Under the pieces are notes generated by a model. That model was not told the DNA's origin, searched no databases, and saw only the letters and a program-made list of their open reading frames with translations. 64,000 bases of DNA. Source: Rothia nasimurium (GTDB taxonomy: Bacteria; Actinomycetota; Actinomycetes; Actinomycetales; Micrococcaceae). The translations under genes and the position numbers were made by a program. The stretch spans positions 1 through 64,000 of the forward strand of contig NZ_CAKMTD010000010.1 of NCBI RefSeq assembly GCF_928391935.1, given 5' to 3'. Each line of letters opens with the position of its first letter. Positions within the stretch are counted from its first letter, which is position 1. This document shows positions 43,271-51,839 of the stretch, one piece after another.

Positions 43271-44812
43271 TTACTCCTTAGAAGCCTGCTTGATGCGGTT
43301 GGTCAGCTCCGTCACCTGGTTGAAAATCGGACGACGCTCAGCCATCAGGCTACGGATCTTACGGTCTGCGTACATCACAGTCGTATGGTCACGATCTCCC
43401 AGCTCCTGGCCAATCCGAGGCAGGGACATATCCGTCAGCTCCCGCAAAAGGTACATAGCAATCTGACGGGCGTTCACGAGAGTGCGGCTACGAGACTTCG
43501 AGCGCAAATCCTCAATCGTCACCTCAAAATACTCAGCAGTAGCCGCCAAAACCTGGGATGCCGTAATCTCCTGCACCCCATCGTCCAGAAGAAGATCCTT
43601 GAGTACCTGCTCAGCCAACTGCATATCAACAGCCTGCTGCTGCAAGGACGCAAAGGCCGTCACCCGAATCAAAGCGCCCTCCAACTCGCGGATATTAGTC
43701 GAGATACGGGACGCAATGTACTCCATAACGTCATCAGGCACGTCCAGGCCCTCATTCTGGGCCTTCTTCCGCAGAATCGCGATTCGGGTTTCAAGCTCAG
43801 GCGGCTGCACATCCGTAATCAGCCCCCACTCAAAGCGCGAGCGCATGCGCTCCTCAAAACCAGTCAGCTGCTTAGGCGGCAAATCAGAAGTAATCACCAC
43901 CTGCTTCTGGTGGTTGTGCAAGGCATTGAAGGTATGGAAGAACTCCTCCTGCGTGCTTTCCTTACCCGCCAGGAACTGGATGTCGTCGATCAGGAGCATA
44001 TCGACATTGCGGTAAATCTGCTTGAAAGAATTGTCGTTCTTATTGGCCAGGGAATTAATGAAGTCGTTCGTGAACTCCTCAGAATTCACGTAGCGCACGC
44101 GCAGGCCAGGGTAGAGGCTCTTGGCATAGTGGCCGATAGCGTGCAGCAGGTGGGTCTTACCCAGGCCCGAACCCCCGTAAATAAAGAGGGGGTTATAGGC
44201 TGAGGCCGGGGTTTCAGAGACCGCGAAGGCCGCCGCGTGGGCAAAGCGGTTGGACTGGCCAATCACAAAGCTATCAAAGGTGTACTTGGGGTTCAGGCGG
44301 GCGGTGGAATCCCAGGTCGTGACGGTCGCACCGGCTGCCTCAGCAGGGGCACCGGGGGCGGACGCTGCAGCCTCCTCTTCCTCAGCAGAAGCCGGTTCTT
44401 CACCCGGAAGGGGGGCAAAATCCTCGTCCTCAGCGACGGGGGCCGGGGCGTCCTCAAACGCCACCGGGGCAGGAGCTACCGGGGCCTGCTGGGCAGGAAG
44501 AACCCGCTCCACCGCAGGGGCGGCCTTCTCCGGGGAGCTCTCCAAACTGGTATCAATAATGAAAGCCTCCGTGACCCCCTGACCAAAAGTAGCCGTAATG
44601 GCCTCCTGCAGGGTGTCCTTGAGTTCGTGCTGGAAAATGTCGCGTGTGAACTCACTCGGAACCGCAATCAGCAGCACATTCCCCATAAAAGCATGAGGCT
44701 GAGCCAACCCAATATGGGCCCGGTGCCGTTGGGCAACCGAGGTATCCGCACGCAGAAGCGCAACCAAACGCATCCACTGCTTCTGCAACTCAGGATCCAG
44801 ATAATCGCCCAC
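43271..44812 (-). CDS. dnaA: Chromosomal replication initiator DnaA
   Basis: A 513-residue initiator. Domain I is residues 1-85. Domain II is a long acidic Pro/Ala/Glu linker (about 90-165). Domain III has Walker A YGGSGLGKTHLLHAIGHY and Walker B MLLIDDIQFLAGKE. Domain IV binds DNA through LRSKSRSRTLVNARQIAMYLLRELT and GDRDHTTVMYADRKIR. I prefer the GTG at 44812: GAGGAGG lies 5 nt upstream and the product begins GDYLDPELQKQWMRL; an upstream TTG at 44830 has no ribosome site. Confidence 0.97.
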   Translation of the reverse strand: MGDYLDPELQKQWMRLVALLRADTSVAQRHRAHIGLAQPHAFMGNVLLIAVPSEFTRDIFQHELKDTLQEAITATFGQGVTEAFIIDTSLESSPEKAAPAVERVLPAQQAPVAPAPVAFEDAPAPVAEDEDFAPLPGEEPASAEEEEAAASAPGAPAEAAGATVTTWDSTARLNPKYTFDSFVIGQSNRFAHAAAFAVSETPASAYNPLFIYGGSGLGKTHLLHAIGHYAKSLYPGLRVRYVNSEEFTNDFINSLANKNDNSFKQIYRNVDMLLIDDIQFLAGKESTQEEFFHTFNALHNHQKQVVITSDLPPKQLTGFEERMRSRFEWGLITDVQPPELETRIAILRKKAQNEGLDVPDDVMEYIASRISTNIRELEGALIRVTAFASLQQQAVDMQLAEQVLKDLLLDDGVQEITASQVLAATAEYFEVTIEDLRSKSRSRTLVNARQIAMYLLRELTDMSLPRIGQELGDRDHTTVMYADRKIRSLMAERRPIFNQVTELTNRIKQASKE

Positions 44813-45170
44813 GCAGGCCTCCTCATACAAAAAAATTTATCAACATGATATCCACACCATCGGGCGGTTCTCCACAGTTATCACCAGGTTTATCCACAGA
44901 GTGGAAAACTTGTGATTTATCGGTGGGATACCTGTTTACAGTATGTGATTAAACCTCGCACCGCTAGCTCTAAAGCTGAAAAACTTGTAACTTACAAAAC
45001 CTGCCGCACCCCTGTGGATAACTCCCGCTAGGGGCAAGGTTGACCACCGCTATCCACAGGTGTGCCCAAACTCTCTTGCCAGCCTGTGATTAAAGACCTA
45101 CCGCGTGCGGGCTTGACCTTGTATCAACACCTCTTCTAGAGTTGATTAGTCAAAGTGTGCTAAAACTATG
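44813..45170. other. dnaA–rpmH intergenic region with DnaA boxes
   Basis: A second gene-free box cluster. Perfect TTATCCACA lies at 44890-44898 and in complement at 45013-45021; CTATCCACA lies at 45050-45058; ATCCACA lies near 44850. TGTGATTWA repeats (44909, 44944, 45085) recur at intervals. The region holds the divergent dnaA and rpmH promoters and is probably part of the origin or of dnaA autoregulation. Confidence 0.75.
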
Positions 45171-45304
45171 CCCACACGCGGGGCATGACCTTAGATCGCG
45201 CACCACAGCGCACCCTAAGGGCAGCACACCAGCAAGAAGCGTCAACCTGTTCGAAGAACTGTTGAAAGGTTGGCCCCCGTACCAACCATTTTTGGAGTAA
45301 CCAA

Positions 45305-45442
45305 ATGAGCAAGCGGACTTTCCAGCCGAATAACCGCCGCCGCGCCAAGAAGCACGGCTTCCGTCTTCGCATGCGTACCCGTGCAGGCCGCGCCATCCTC
45401 GCGAACCGTCGTTCAAAGGGCCGCGCAAGCCTCTCAGCATAA
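45305..45442 (+). CDS. rpmH: 50S ribosomal protein L34
   Basis: A 45-residue protein starting [19 protein letters not shown] and ending GRASLSA, the classic L34 sequence. The start ATG follows GGAG. It is the first gene of the rightward arm. Confidence 0.98.
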   Translation: MSKRTFQPNNRRRAKKHGFRLRMRTRAGRAILANRRSKGRASLSA

Positions 45443-45533
45443 GGCTTTTCATCTCCTCGCCTCGGCCTAGCTTCGCAGGCCAGCGTGATAACGCAGCCCG
45501 CCAAGAGACGACCGAACCCGAAAAGGAGAATAC

Positions 45534-45917
45534 GTGCTGGCACAACAGCACCGGATGCGAGCTTCGGCTCAATTCTCAGCAACTACACGTTCCGGCGCCC
45601 GCTCAGGGCGTCGGAACTTAGTTCTATATACAGCCAAAACAGGCGAAGAACCAACCCTCATCGGTTTCATCGTCTCCAAAGCCGTCGGCAACGCCGTCAC
45701 CCGCAACAAAACCAAACGCCGCCTACGGGAAGCAATCGCGCCCTTCGTCGCCGAAAACCCCACCGGCTACTCAGTCGTCATCCGAGCCCTCCCACCCGCC
45801 GCAACAGCGTCCTACCGGGACCTCAACGCCGACCTCACCGGAGCACTCACCACCGCCCTCAAAAAACTCAGCACCCCGCAGACCGCTCCCCCCACCACCA
45901 CCCGAGAGGAGCTCTAA
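45534..45917 (+). CDS. rnpA: Ribonuclease P protein component
   Basis: A 127-residue protein subunit of RNase P, which matures tRNA 5' ends. The signature is [19 protein letters not shown] near residue 50. The N-terminal region ([20 protein letters not shown]) carries the substrate-binding strand. It starts with GTG at 45534 behind AAGGAG and ends 4 nt before yidD. Confidence 0.95.
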   Translation: MLAQQHRMRASAQFSATTRSGARSGRRNLVLYTAKTGEEPTLIGFIVSKAVGNAVTRNKTKRRLREAIAPFVAENPTGYSVVIRALPPAATASYRDLNADLTGALTTALKKLSTPQTAPPTTTREEL

Positions 45918-45921
45918 CACC

Positions 45922-46317
45922 ATGGGCACCTCCCACCCCACCCCCGAGAAGAACAACGACGTCCTACTCAACAACGCCCCCCACGAATTCGTCGTCCCCA
46001 CCACCCTCACGCAGGCCCTCATCACCCTGCCCCAAAACGCCCTCATCGCCTTCATCAAGCTCTACCGGGCCATCATCTCCCCCCTCTACGGCGACGTCTG
46101 CAAGTACTACCCCACCTGCTCCGCCTACGGCCTCGAAGCCCTCACCACCCACGGCGCCGTCCGAGGACTCTCCCTCACCGTCCGCCGGATCCTCCGCTGC
46201 CACCCCTGGGCCACCGGCGGGCTCGACCCCGTCCCCACCGGCCGCCGCACCTTCACACCCGGCACCGAACCCAAAATCATTCTTCTAAACCACCCCCACC
46301 AGCACACCAGCCGCTAA
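45922..46317 (+). CDS. yidD: Membrane protein insertion efficiency factor YidD
   Basis: A 131-residue protein with the YidD core [56 protein letters not shown], including the three conserved Cys. The 40-residue N-terminal extension is longer than usual. It lies between rnpA and yidC, as is standard, and aids membrane protein insertion. Confidence 0.93.
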   Translation: MGTSHPTPEKNNDVLLNNAPHEFVVPTTLTQALITLPQNALIAFIKLYRAIISPLYGDVCKYYPTCSAYGLEALTTHGAVRGLSLTVRRILRCHPWATGGLDPVPTGRRTFTPGTEPKIILLNHPHQHTSR

Positions 46318-46377
46318 AAGCACCGACGCTGACGTGCCCCAACAACCGGCTCACCACACCGAGCCAGGAAGAGAACC

Positions 46378-47349
46378 ATGTTCGACATCATTCTCTGGCC
46401 CTTCAAATGGATCGTCTCAGCGATTCTCTGGGCATTCCACGAACTGTTCGCAGCCATCGGCATGGACCCCGCCTCCGGCACCACCTGGGTCCTCGCCATC
46501 ATCGGCCTCACCATCGTCATGCGAACCCTCACCATCCCCCTCTTCATGAAGCAAATCAAGGCCATGCGCGGCATGCAGGAACTGCAGCCCGAACTCGCCA
46601 AGCTTCAAGCCAAATACAAGGGCAAAACCGACCAGCTCTCCCGCCAGGCCATGGCCCAAGAGCAAATGGCCCTCTACCGCGAATCAGGCTCCAACCCCCT
46701 AGCCTCCTGCATGCCCATCCTCGTGCAGATGCCCATCTTCTTCGGCCTCTTCCAGGTACTCAACGGCATTCCCGCCGCAGCAGCCAACAACGAGAGCATC
46801 CTCATGCTCTCCAACGACAAGGTAGAGCAGTTCAACAACGCCTACATCTTCGGCGCCCCCCTCTTCTCCACCATGCTGAACCCCGGCAACGGCAACCACG
46901 CCGCCACCATCATCATTGCCGCCATCATGGTTGTGCTCATGAGCGCCACCCAGTTCTACATCACCAAGCAGCTCTCGGTAAAGAACATGTCGGACGCCGC
47001 CAAGCAGTCCCCCATGTACCGCCAGCAGCAGATCATGCTCTACGTCCTGCCCCTCATCTTCGCGGTATCAGGCATCAACTTCCCCCTCGGCGTGCTCGTC
47101 TACTGGACCGTCTCCAACTTCTGGTCCCTCGGCCAGCAGTACTGGGTCATCAAGAATAACCCCACCCCCGGCTCCCAGGCCGAGCGTGAACTCAACGAAC
47201 GCCGCGCAGCCAAGGGCCTGCCCCCCGTTGGCAAAACCAAGGAACAGCACGAAGCTGAACTCGAAGCCCAGCGTGAACGCGCTAACCGCGGCCAGCGCCA
47301 GCAGCCCATGAGCAAAAAACGCCAAAAGCAGCAGAAGAAAAAGAACTAG
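46378..47349 (+). CDS. yidC: Membrane protein insertase YidC
   Basis: A 323-residue Oxa1/YidC/Alb3 insertase. It has five hydrophobic segments, beginning near residue 10 with a membrane segment rather than a lipoprotein signal. The positively charged loop is RTLTIPLFMKQIKAMRGMQELQPELAKLQAKYKGKTDQLSRQAMAQEQMALYRESGSNPLASCMPILVQMPIFFGLFQ. The Lys/Arg/Gln-rich tail (KKRQKQQKKKN) probably contacts the ribosome. It inserts proteins into the cytoplasmic membrane alone or with Sec. Confidence 0.97.
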   Translation: MFDIILWPFKWIVSAILWAFHELFAAIGMDPASGTTWVLAIIGLTIVMRTLTIPLFMKQIKAMRGMQELQPELAKLQAKYKGKTDQLSRQAMAQEQMALYRESGSNPLASCMPILVQMPIFFGLFQVLNGIPAAAANNESILMLSNDKVEQFNNAYIFGAPLFSTMLNPGNGNHAATIIIAAIMVVLMSATQFYITKQLSVKNMSDAAKQSPMYRQQQIMLYVLPLIFAVSGINFPLGVLVYWTVSNFWSLGQQYWVIKNNPTPGSQAERELNERRAAKGLPPVGKTKEQHEAELEAQRERANRGQRQQPMSKKRQKQQKKKN

Positions 47350-47370
47350 CCAGCAAAGGAGGAACACCCC

Positions 47371-47883
47371 ATGACTGAAGCCCCCGAAACCCTCGACGAA
47401 ACCCCCGCAGGCGCCTTTGAAGACGAAGGTGACATCGCCGCCGACTACCTCGAAGAACTCCTCGACATCGCCGACATCGACGGCGACATCGACATCGAAA
47501 TCCGCAACGGCCGCACCTACCTCTCCGTCGTCACCGAAGACGGAAACACCGACGAACTCGACGCCCTCGTCGGCGACGACGGTGAAGTCCTCGACGCCCT
47601 CCAGGAACTCGTCCGCCTCTCCGTCCTTGCCGCCACCGGCCAGCGCACCCGCCTCATCCTCGACATCGCAGGCTACCGGGCAGACCGCCAAAAAGCTCTC
47701 GTCACCATGGCCGAAACCGCCATCGCCGAGGTCAAAGAAACCGGCGACGAAGTCCACCTCGAACCCCTGGGCTCCTACGAGCGCAAACTCATCCACGACA
47801 TCGTCGCAGCAGCCGGTCTCTACTCAGAATCTGAAGGCGCCGGGGCAGACCGCCACATCGTCATCATGCCCGCAGAGGACTAA
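47371..47883 (+). CDS. jag: Jag/KhpB-like RNA-binding protein (KH and R3H domains)
   Basis: A 170-residue protein with an acidic N-terminal 30 residues, a KH-like domain and a C-terminal R3H domain with RADRQKALVTMAETAIAEVKETGDEVHLEPLGSYERKLIHDIVAA. The R-x3-H core residues lie in the last block. It is 21 nt behind yidC, in the usual yidC–jag–rsmG order. Members bind RNA; the exact target here is unknown. Confidence 0.93.
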   Translation: MTEAPETLDETPAGAFEDEGDIAADYLEELLDIADIDGDIDIEIRNGRTYLSVVTEDGNTDELDALVGDDGEVLDALQELVRLSVLAATGQRTRLILDIAGYRADRQKALVTMAETAIAEVKETGDEVHLEPLGSYERKLIHDIVAAAGLYSESEGAGADRHIVIMPAED

Positions 47884-47886
47884 ACC

Positions 47887-48537
47887 GTGAGCGAAACCAA
47901 CACTGAAATCCCCGCGCTCGCAGGCCCCACCCTCGTCGCCGCCGACCAAATCTTCGGAGACCGCCTGCCCCTGGCAGAACGCTACGTCGAACACCTGGCC
48001 ACCAGCGGCATCGAACGCGGCCTGATCGGCCCCCGCGAGGTTCCCCGCCTCTGGGAGCGCCATGTGCTCAACTGCGCCGTCGTCGAAGAGTACATCGAAG
48101 AAGGCGCCTCCGTGGCTGACGTCGGCTCCGGTGCAGGCCTTCCCGGCCTCTGCCTGGCCATTGCCCGCCCCGACCTCAAACTCACCCTGATTGAGCCCCT
48201 GGAGCGCCGCGTCATCTGGCTCACCGAGGTGGTAGACGACCTCGGCCTAGATAACGTGGACATCATGCGCTCCCGCGCTGAACAGGCCGTCGGGTACGTT
48301 GACGCTGATTACGTCACCGCCCGCGCTGTATCAGCTCTCGTTGGCCTGCTGGACATCACCCTGCCGATCCTGCGCGGCACCGGCCAGCTCCTTGCCCTCA
48401 AGGGCCGCAGCGCCGCCGAAGAAATCGACAAGGCCAAGAAGAAGCTCAACAAGTACGGTGCCCGCGACACCGAGATCCTGGTTGCTGGCGAGGGCCTCCT
48501 TGAAGAGCCCACCACTGTTGTGCGAGTAACCCTCTAG
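47887..48537 (+). CDS. rsmG: 16S rRNA (guanine-527-N7)-methyltransferase RsmG
   Basis: A 216-residue SAM methyltransferase. LWERHVLNCAVVEEYI is characteristic of RsmG, followed by motif I VADVGSGAGLPGLCLAIARPDL and the acidic strand LIEPLERR. The post-motif region YVTARAVSALVGLLDITLPIL is also typical. It starts with GTG at 47887, 3 nt after jag, and methylates G527 of 16S rRNA. A terminator follows. Confidence 0.96.
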   Translation: MSETNTEIPALAGPTLVAADQIFGDRLPLAERYVEHLATSGIERGLIGPREVPRLWERHVLNCAVVEEYIEEGASVADVGSGAGLPGLCLAIARPDLKLTLIEPLERRVIWLTEVVDDLGLDNVDIMRSRAEQAVGYVDADYVTARAVSALVGLLDITLPILRGTGQLLALKGRSAAEEIDKAKKKLNKYGARDTEILVAGEGLLEEPTTVVRVTL

Positions 48538-48556
48538 GATTATCCGCCTCAGGACG

Positions 48557-48596
48557 AAAAGCCCGGCTTCCCCTGCAGAGGGGAAGCCGGGCTTTT
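48557..48596. terminator. Bidirectional terminator after rsmG
   Basis: Perfect 17-bp arms (48557-48573 and 48580-48596) with a 6-nt loop, between rsmG and the convergent acetyltransferase gene. Confidence 0.9.
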
Positions 48597-48605
48597 GTGT
48601 GGGTT

Positions 48606-49121
48606 TTAGTGGGGGAGTCGTCGCAAAATAAACTCAAAGTCCCGGGTCTTTCCCACCTCAAAGTAGTAGTCGCCCACGCGCTCGAAACCGTAGCGCTGGT
48701 AGAGGCGCTGAGCCCCATAGTTTTCAGACCAGACCCCTAGCCAGAGGGTTCTTTGGTGATTGTCTTTCAGGAGCCACTGGAGGGCCTGCTCCAGGAGTTG
48801 GGAGCCTAGGCCCTGCCCCTGGTGGTTAGAACGCACGTAGAGCCGCCTGATTTCCCCGTCAGCTTCTGAGAGCTCGGGGTGGGGGAGGTGGGCGCTGCCA
48901 GCTACTACATAGCCGATGAGGCTGCCCTCCTGTTCAGCCACCCAGATGCCATAGTCGGAGCTGGTGATCTCATGGGTATAGCCTTCTTCTGTATACGCCT
49001 CGGCAAGGTAGGCGGCTAAATCTTCAGGCGGGTAGTAGGTGAAGGTTTCAGAGAAGGTCTCAGCAGACAGGACGGCCAGTTCGGCGGCGTCGGCGGGAGT
49101 GGCAGGGCGAATGGTTGTCAT
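48606..49121 (-). CDS. GNAT family N-acetyltransferase
   Basis: A 171-residue GNAT protein. IRPATPADAAELAVLSAETF is the N-terminal strand-helix, IRRLYVRSNHQGQGLGSQLLEQALQ carries the acetyl-CoA pyrophosphate loop (Q-x-x-G-x-G), and LGVWSENYGAQRLYQRYGF is motif B. The family acetylates amines; the substrate is unknown. It converges on rsmG and diverges from parA. Confidence 0.9.
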   Translation of the reverse strand: MTTIRPATPADAAELAVLSAETFSETFTYYPPEDLAAYLAEAYTEEGYTHEITSSDYGIWVAEQEGSLIGYVVAGSAHLPHPELSEADGEIRRLYVRSNHQGQGLGSQLLEQALQWLLKDNHQRTLWLGVWSENYGAQRLYQRYGFERVGDYYFEVGKTRDFEFILRRLPH

Positions 49122-49146
49122 GATTCGTGATTATAGTCGGCCGCCG

Positions 49147-49162
49147 TGTTTCACGTGAAACA
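49147..49162. promoter_or_regulatory. parS site 1
   Basis: TGTTTCACGTGAAACA, a perfect palindromic ParB-binding site, in the promoter region between the acetyltransferase gene and parA. Confidence 0.95.
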
Positions 49163-49273
49163 TTTTATAAACATTCTACATGCATTGTTTATCTGTAGAT
49201 GGTTGGTGTGAAGCAGGGGAACGGGTAGTCTTGTAGGGAACAGCAATCTGAGCAAACCCCAGGGGAGAAGCCC

Positions 49274-50281
49274 GTGCCCACTATGCCTACCATTCCTGAT
49301 TTTGGACTCCCACCCGAACCGCTTGCCGCATCCAGTAAGCCAGATAAAGGCTCTGCCGTTTCACGTGAAACGCTAGAAAAACTGGGCCGCTCAGATGCCG
49401 CAGCCCTGTCTGAAAGCCCCCTGGGCCAGCAGGTCGCCAGCGCCCGCAAACAGCTCAACGAACTAACCAATCGAACCCTGAGTCGTCCCCGCGAAACCCG
49501 CATCTTTACAATCTCCAACCAAAAGGGCGGGGTCGGTAAAACCTCCACCGCCGTCAACCTGGCAGCAGCACTCGCAAGCCGGGGCATGAACGTCCTCGTC
49601 ATTGATAACGACCCCCAGGGGAACGCCTCAACTGCCTTAGGCATCGAACACGGTGTAGACGTCCCCTCGACCTACGATGTGCTCATCAACGACACCCCGC
49701 TCGCCGATATCGTCAAGCCCTGCCCCGACCTAGAAAACCTCTGGTGCGCCCCCGCCAACATTGACCTCGCCGGTGCAGAAATTGAGCTGGTCTCCATGAT
49801 GGCGCGTGAAAGCCGACTTGCTACAGCAATCGCGGACTACGCCGCAGCCCGGGAAGCTGCCGGCCAGCCCCGCCTGGACTACATCTTCATTGATTGCCCT
49901 CCCTCCCTCGGGCTGCTGACTATCAACGCCTTCTGTGCCGCCCGCGAGGTCCTCATTCCAATCCAGTGCGAGTACTACGCCCTAGAGGGCCTGAGCCAGC
50001 TGCTCAAAAATATCACCATGATCCAGAAGCACCTGAACCCCCACCTGGTCATCAGCACGATCCTTCTGACCATGTACGACGGCCGCACCAACCTGTCATC
50101 GCAGGTCGCTGACGAAGTGCGTGAGCACTTCCCCCATCAGGTCCTCTCAACCTCCATCCCGCGCTCGGTGCGTATCTCTGAGGCGCCCAGCTACCAGCAG
50201 ACCGTCATTAGCTATGACCCTGCCTCACCCGGTGCCATCGCCTACCTCAAGGCCGCAATTGAGATCGCAGAAAAAGCATAA
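49274..50281 (+). CDS. parA: Chromosome partitioning ATPase ParA
   Basis: A 335-residue Walker-type ATPase. An N-terminal extension of about 75 residues precedes FTISNQKGGVGKTSTAVNLAAALASRG (deviant Walker A). Other motifs are VLVIDNDPQGNASTALGI, YIFIDCPPSLGLLTINAFCAA and IPIQCEYYALEGLSQLL. The start is a GTG at 49274 behind GGGGAG. It works with ParB and parS to segregate the origin. A parS site lies inside its N-terminal coding region. Confidence 0.97.
   Translation: MPTMPTIPDFGLPPEPLAASSKPDKGSAVSRETLEKLGRSDAAALSESPLGQQVASARKQLNELTNRTLSRPRETRIFTISNQKGGVGKTSTAVNLAAALASRGMNVLVIDNDPQGNASTALGIEHGVDVPSTYDVLINDTPLADIVKPCPDLENLWCAPANIDLAGAEIELVSMMARESRLATAIADYAAAREAAGQPRLDYIFIDCPPSLGLLTINAFCAAREVLIPIQCEYYALEGLSQLLKNITMIQKHLNPHLVISTILLTMYDGRTNLSSQVADEVREHFPHQVLSTSIPRSVRISEAPSYQQTVISYDPASPGAIAYLKAAIEIAEKA
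49358..49371. promoter_or_regulatory. parS site 2, inside parA
   Basis: Perfect GTTTCACGTGAAAC within codons of the parA N-terminal extension, read there as VSRET. Confidence 0.95.
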
Positions 50282-50330
50282 ACAGTAGATAAAGGTAGTT
50301 CTTCTCGATATTTCCCCATAAAGGGCCCAG

Positions 50331-50371
50331 AAAAATTCCGTTCCCAGCACAGCGCCGGGGACGGAATTTTT
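50331..50371 (+). terminator. Terminator between parA and parB
   Basis: AAAAATTCCGT (50331-50341) pairs with ACGGAATTTTT (50361-50371), so parB probably has its own promoter. Confidence 0.75.
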
Positions 50372-50433
50372 GTTCGGGTTTCAAGGTTTTCTCTACTAAA
50401 CTGGGGGAGGACTACACGACGATGGAGGAAGCC

Positions 50434-51516
50434 ATGGCAGAAAAAAAGCGAGGACTCGGACGCGGCTTGGGGGCCCTTATTCCGGAAAGCACCCTGGCTC
50501 AGCCTCAGGACGAGCTGGACCTGGGCGTTGAGGCTCCCGCAGTAAAGAGGGGCGTCAAGAAGCCGGTTTCACGTGAAACATCAAAGAAGAAGCGGGCAGA
50601 TATGGGTGCCGCCCTGCGCTCTACCACCGCCTCCCGCCGTCCAGTTGATTTCTTCTTTGGCGACGAGACCGCCGCAGCTGGTGATGGCCTGGTGCCCGTT
50701 CCCGGTGCAGATTTCGCCACCCTCAACGTCACCGACATTCACCCCAACCGCAAGCAGCCCCGAACTGACTTTGACGAGCACGACATGCAGGAGCTCGTCC
50801 ATTCCATCAAGGAAATCGGCATTCTGCAGCCGATCGTGGTGCGCCCCAGCCGTGAAGACGGGGAGCAGAAATACGAACTGATTATGGGTGAGCGTCGTTG
50901 GCGAGCAACCCAGCGGGCCGGACTCACCACCATTCCCGCCATTATCCGTGACACCCAGGACGAAGATCTGCTGCGCGATGCCCTCCTGGAAAACCTGCAC
51001 CGCTCCCAGCTCAACCCCATCGAAGAAGCTGCCGCCTATCAGCAGCTTCTTGAGGAATTCGGTACCACCCAGGAGCAGCTAGCCCAGCGGATTGGCCGTT
51101 CCCGTCCTCAGATTTCCAATACTATCCGTTTGCTTAAGCTGCCTGCCCTGGTGCAGCGGCGTGTTGCTGCAGGTACCCTGTCTGCTGGCCATGCCCGTGC
51201 CCTGCTGGGTTTGAAGAAGGCAGCTGATATTGAGACCCTGGCCCAGAAGATCGTCAATGAAGGCCTCTCGGTGCGTGCGGTAGAAGAGCTGGTGGCGCAG
51301 ACTCCTGACGCTGGCCCTGCCAAGACCCGCACGGCCCCTAAGGTCCAGAGCCACACTGAACGGTTAGATTACCTCGCTGATGCCCTGGGTGACTACCTCG
51401 ATACCAACGTCAAGATTAACCTGGGTGCCCGCAAGGGCAAGGTGACCATAGAATTTGCCTCGGTTGAAGACCTCAACCGGATTATTGATCTCGTCAACCC
51501 CAGCCTTAAGAAGTAG
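50434..51516 (+). CDS. parB: Chromosome partitioning protein ParB
   Basis: A 360-residue CTPase/DNA-binding protein. The start region KKRGLGRGLGALIPE is typical and contacts ParA. The CTP-binding box is GERRWRATQRAGLTTIPAII, with ENLHRSQLNPIEEAAAYQQLLEEFG. The HTH for parS is TQEQLAQRIGRSRPQISNTIRLLKLP. I chose the ATG at 50434 because GGAGGAAG precedes it. A parS site lies within its N-terminal coding region. Confidence 0.97.
   Translation: MAEKKRGLGRGLGALIPESTLAQPQDELDLGVEAPAVKRGVKKPVSRETSKKKRADMGAALRSTTASRRPVDFFFGDETAAAGDGLVPVPGADFATLNVTDIHPNRKQPRTDFDEHDMQELVHSIKEIGILQPIVVRPSREDGEQKYELIMGERRWRATQRAGLTTIPAIIRDTQDEDLLRDALLENLHRSQLNPIEEAAAYQQLLEEFGTTQEQLAQRIGRSRPQISNTIRLLKLPALVQRRVAAGTLSAGHARALLGLKKAADIETLAQKIVNEGLSVRAVEELVAQTPDAGPAKTRTAPKVQSHTERLDYLADALGDYLDTNVKINLGARKGKVTIEFASVEDLNRIIDLVNPSLKK
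50566..50579. promoter_or_regulatory. parS site 3, inside parB
   Basis: Perfect GTTTCACGTGAAAC in the parB linker region, again read as VSRET. Confidence 0.95.
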
Positions 51517-51544
51517 CCTCACCGCTTCCCTCGACCAGGACGAC

Positions 51545-51574
51545 GCGGCCCCCACCTTGATCGGTGGGGGCCGC
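51545..51574 (+). terminator. Terminator after parB
   Basis: GCGGCCCCCACC pairs perfectly with its complement (51563-51574), followed by T5. Confidence 0.9.
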
Positions 51575-51665
51575 TTTTTCTTGGTCGTGGTTGGGGAGTC
51601 TACCCCTGCTGTGCGGACGTCCCCATACCCTGCCTGGGGTGCGAAAGTCGGTGGGCGTCGTCCTT

Positions 51666-51679
51666 GTTTCACGTGAAAC
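51666..51679. promoter_or_regulatory. parS site 4, downstream of parB
   Basis: Perfect GTTTCACGTGAAAC in the intergenic space between parB and the GH16 gene. Confidence 0.95.
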
Positions 51680-51707
51680 ATTAGGCGCTGCAGTGCCTAC
51701 ATAAAGC

Positions 51708-51742
51708 GAGAGCCTACCGCACCCAAACAGCGGTAGGCTCTC
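51708..51742 (-). terminator. Terminator-like hairpin beyond the GH16 gene
   Basis: GAGAGCCTACCGC (51708-51720) pairs perfectly with 51730-51742. It lies about 100 nt past the GH16 stop on the minus strand. Confidence 0.7.
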
Positions 51743-51839
51743 ATTCCCAGATGAGCTCGGTGAGCTCTTCAAGCAGGGGGCTTAGGCCCCGAATCTGCCT
51801 GTAACAAATCCTTCCCAGGGGATTTGAAATCTATGCGGC

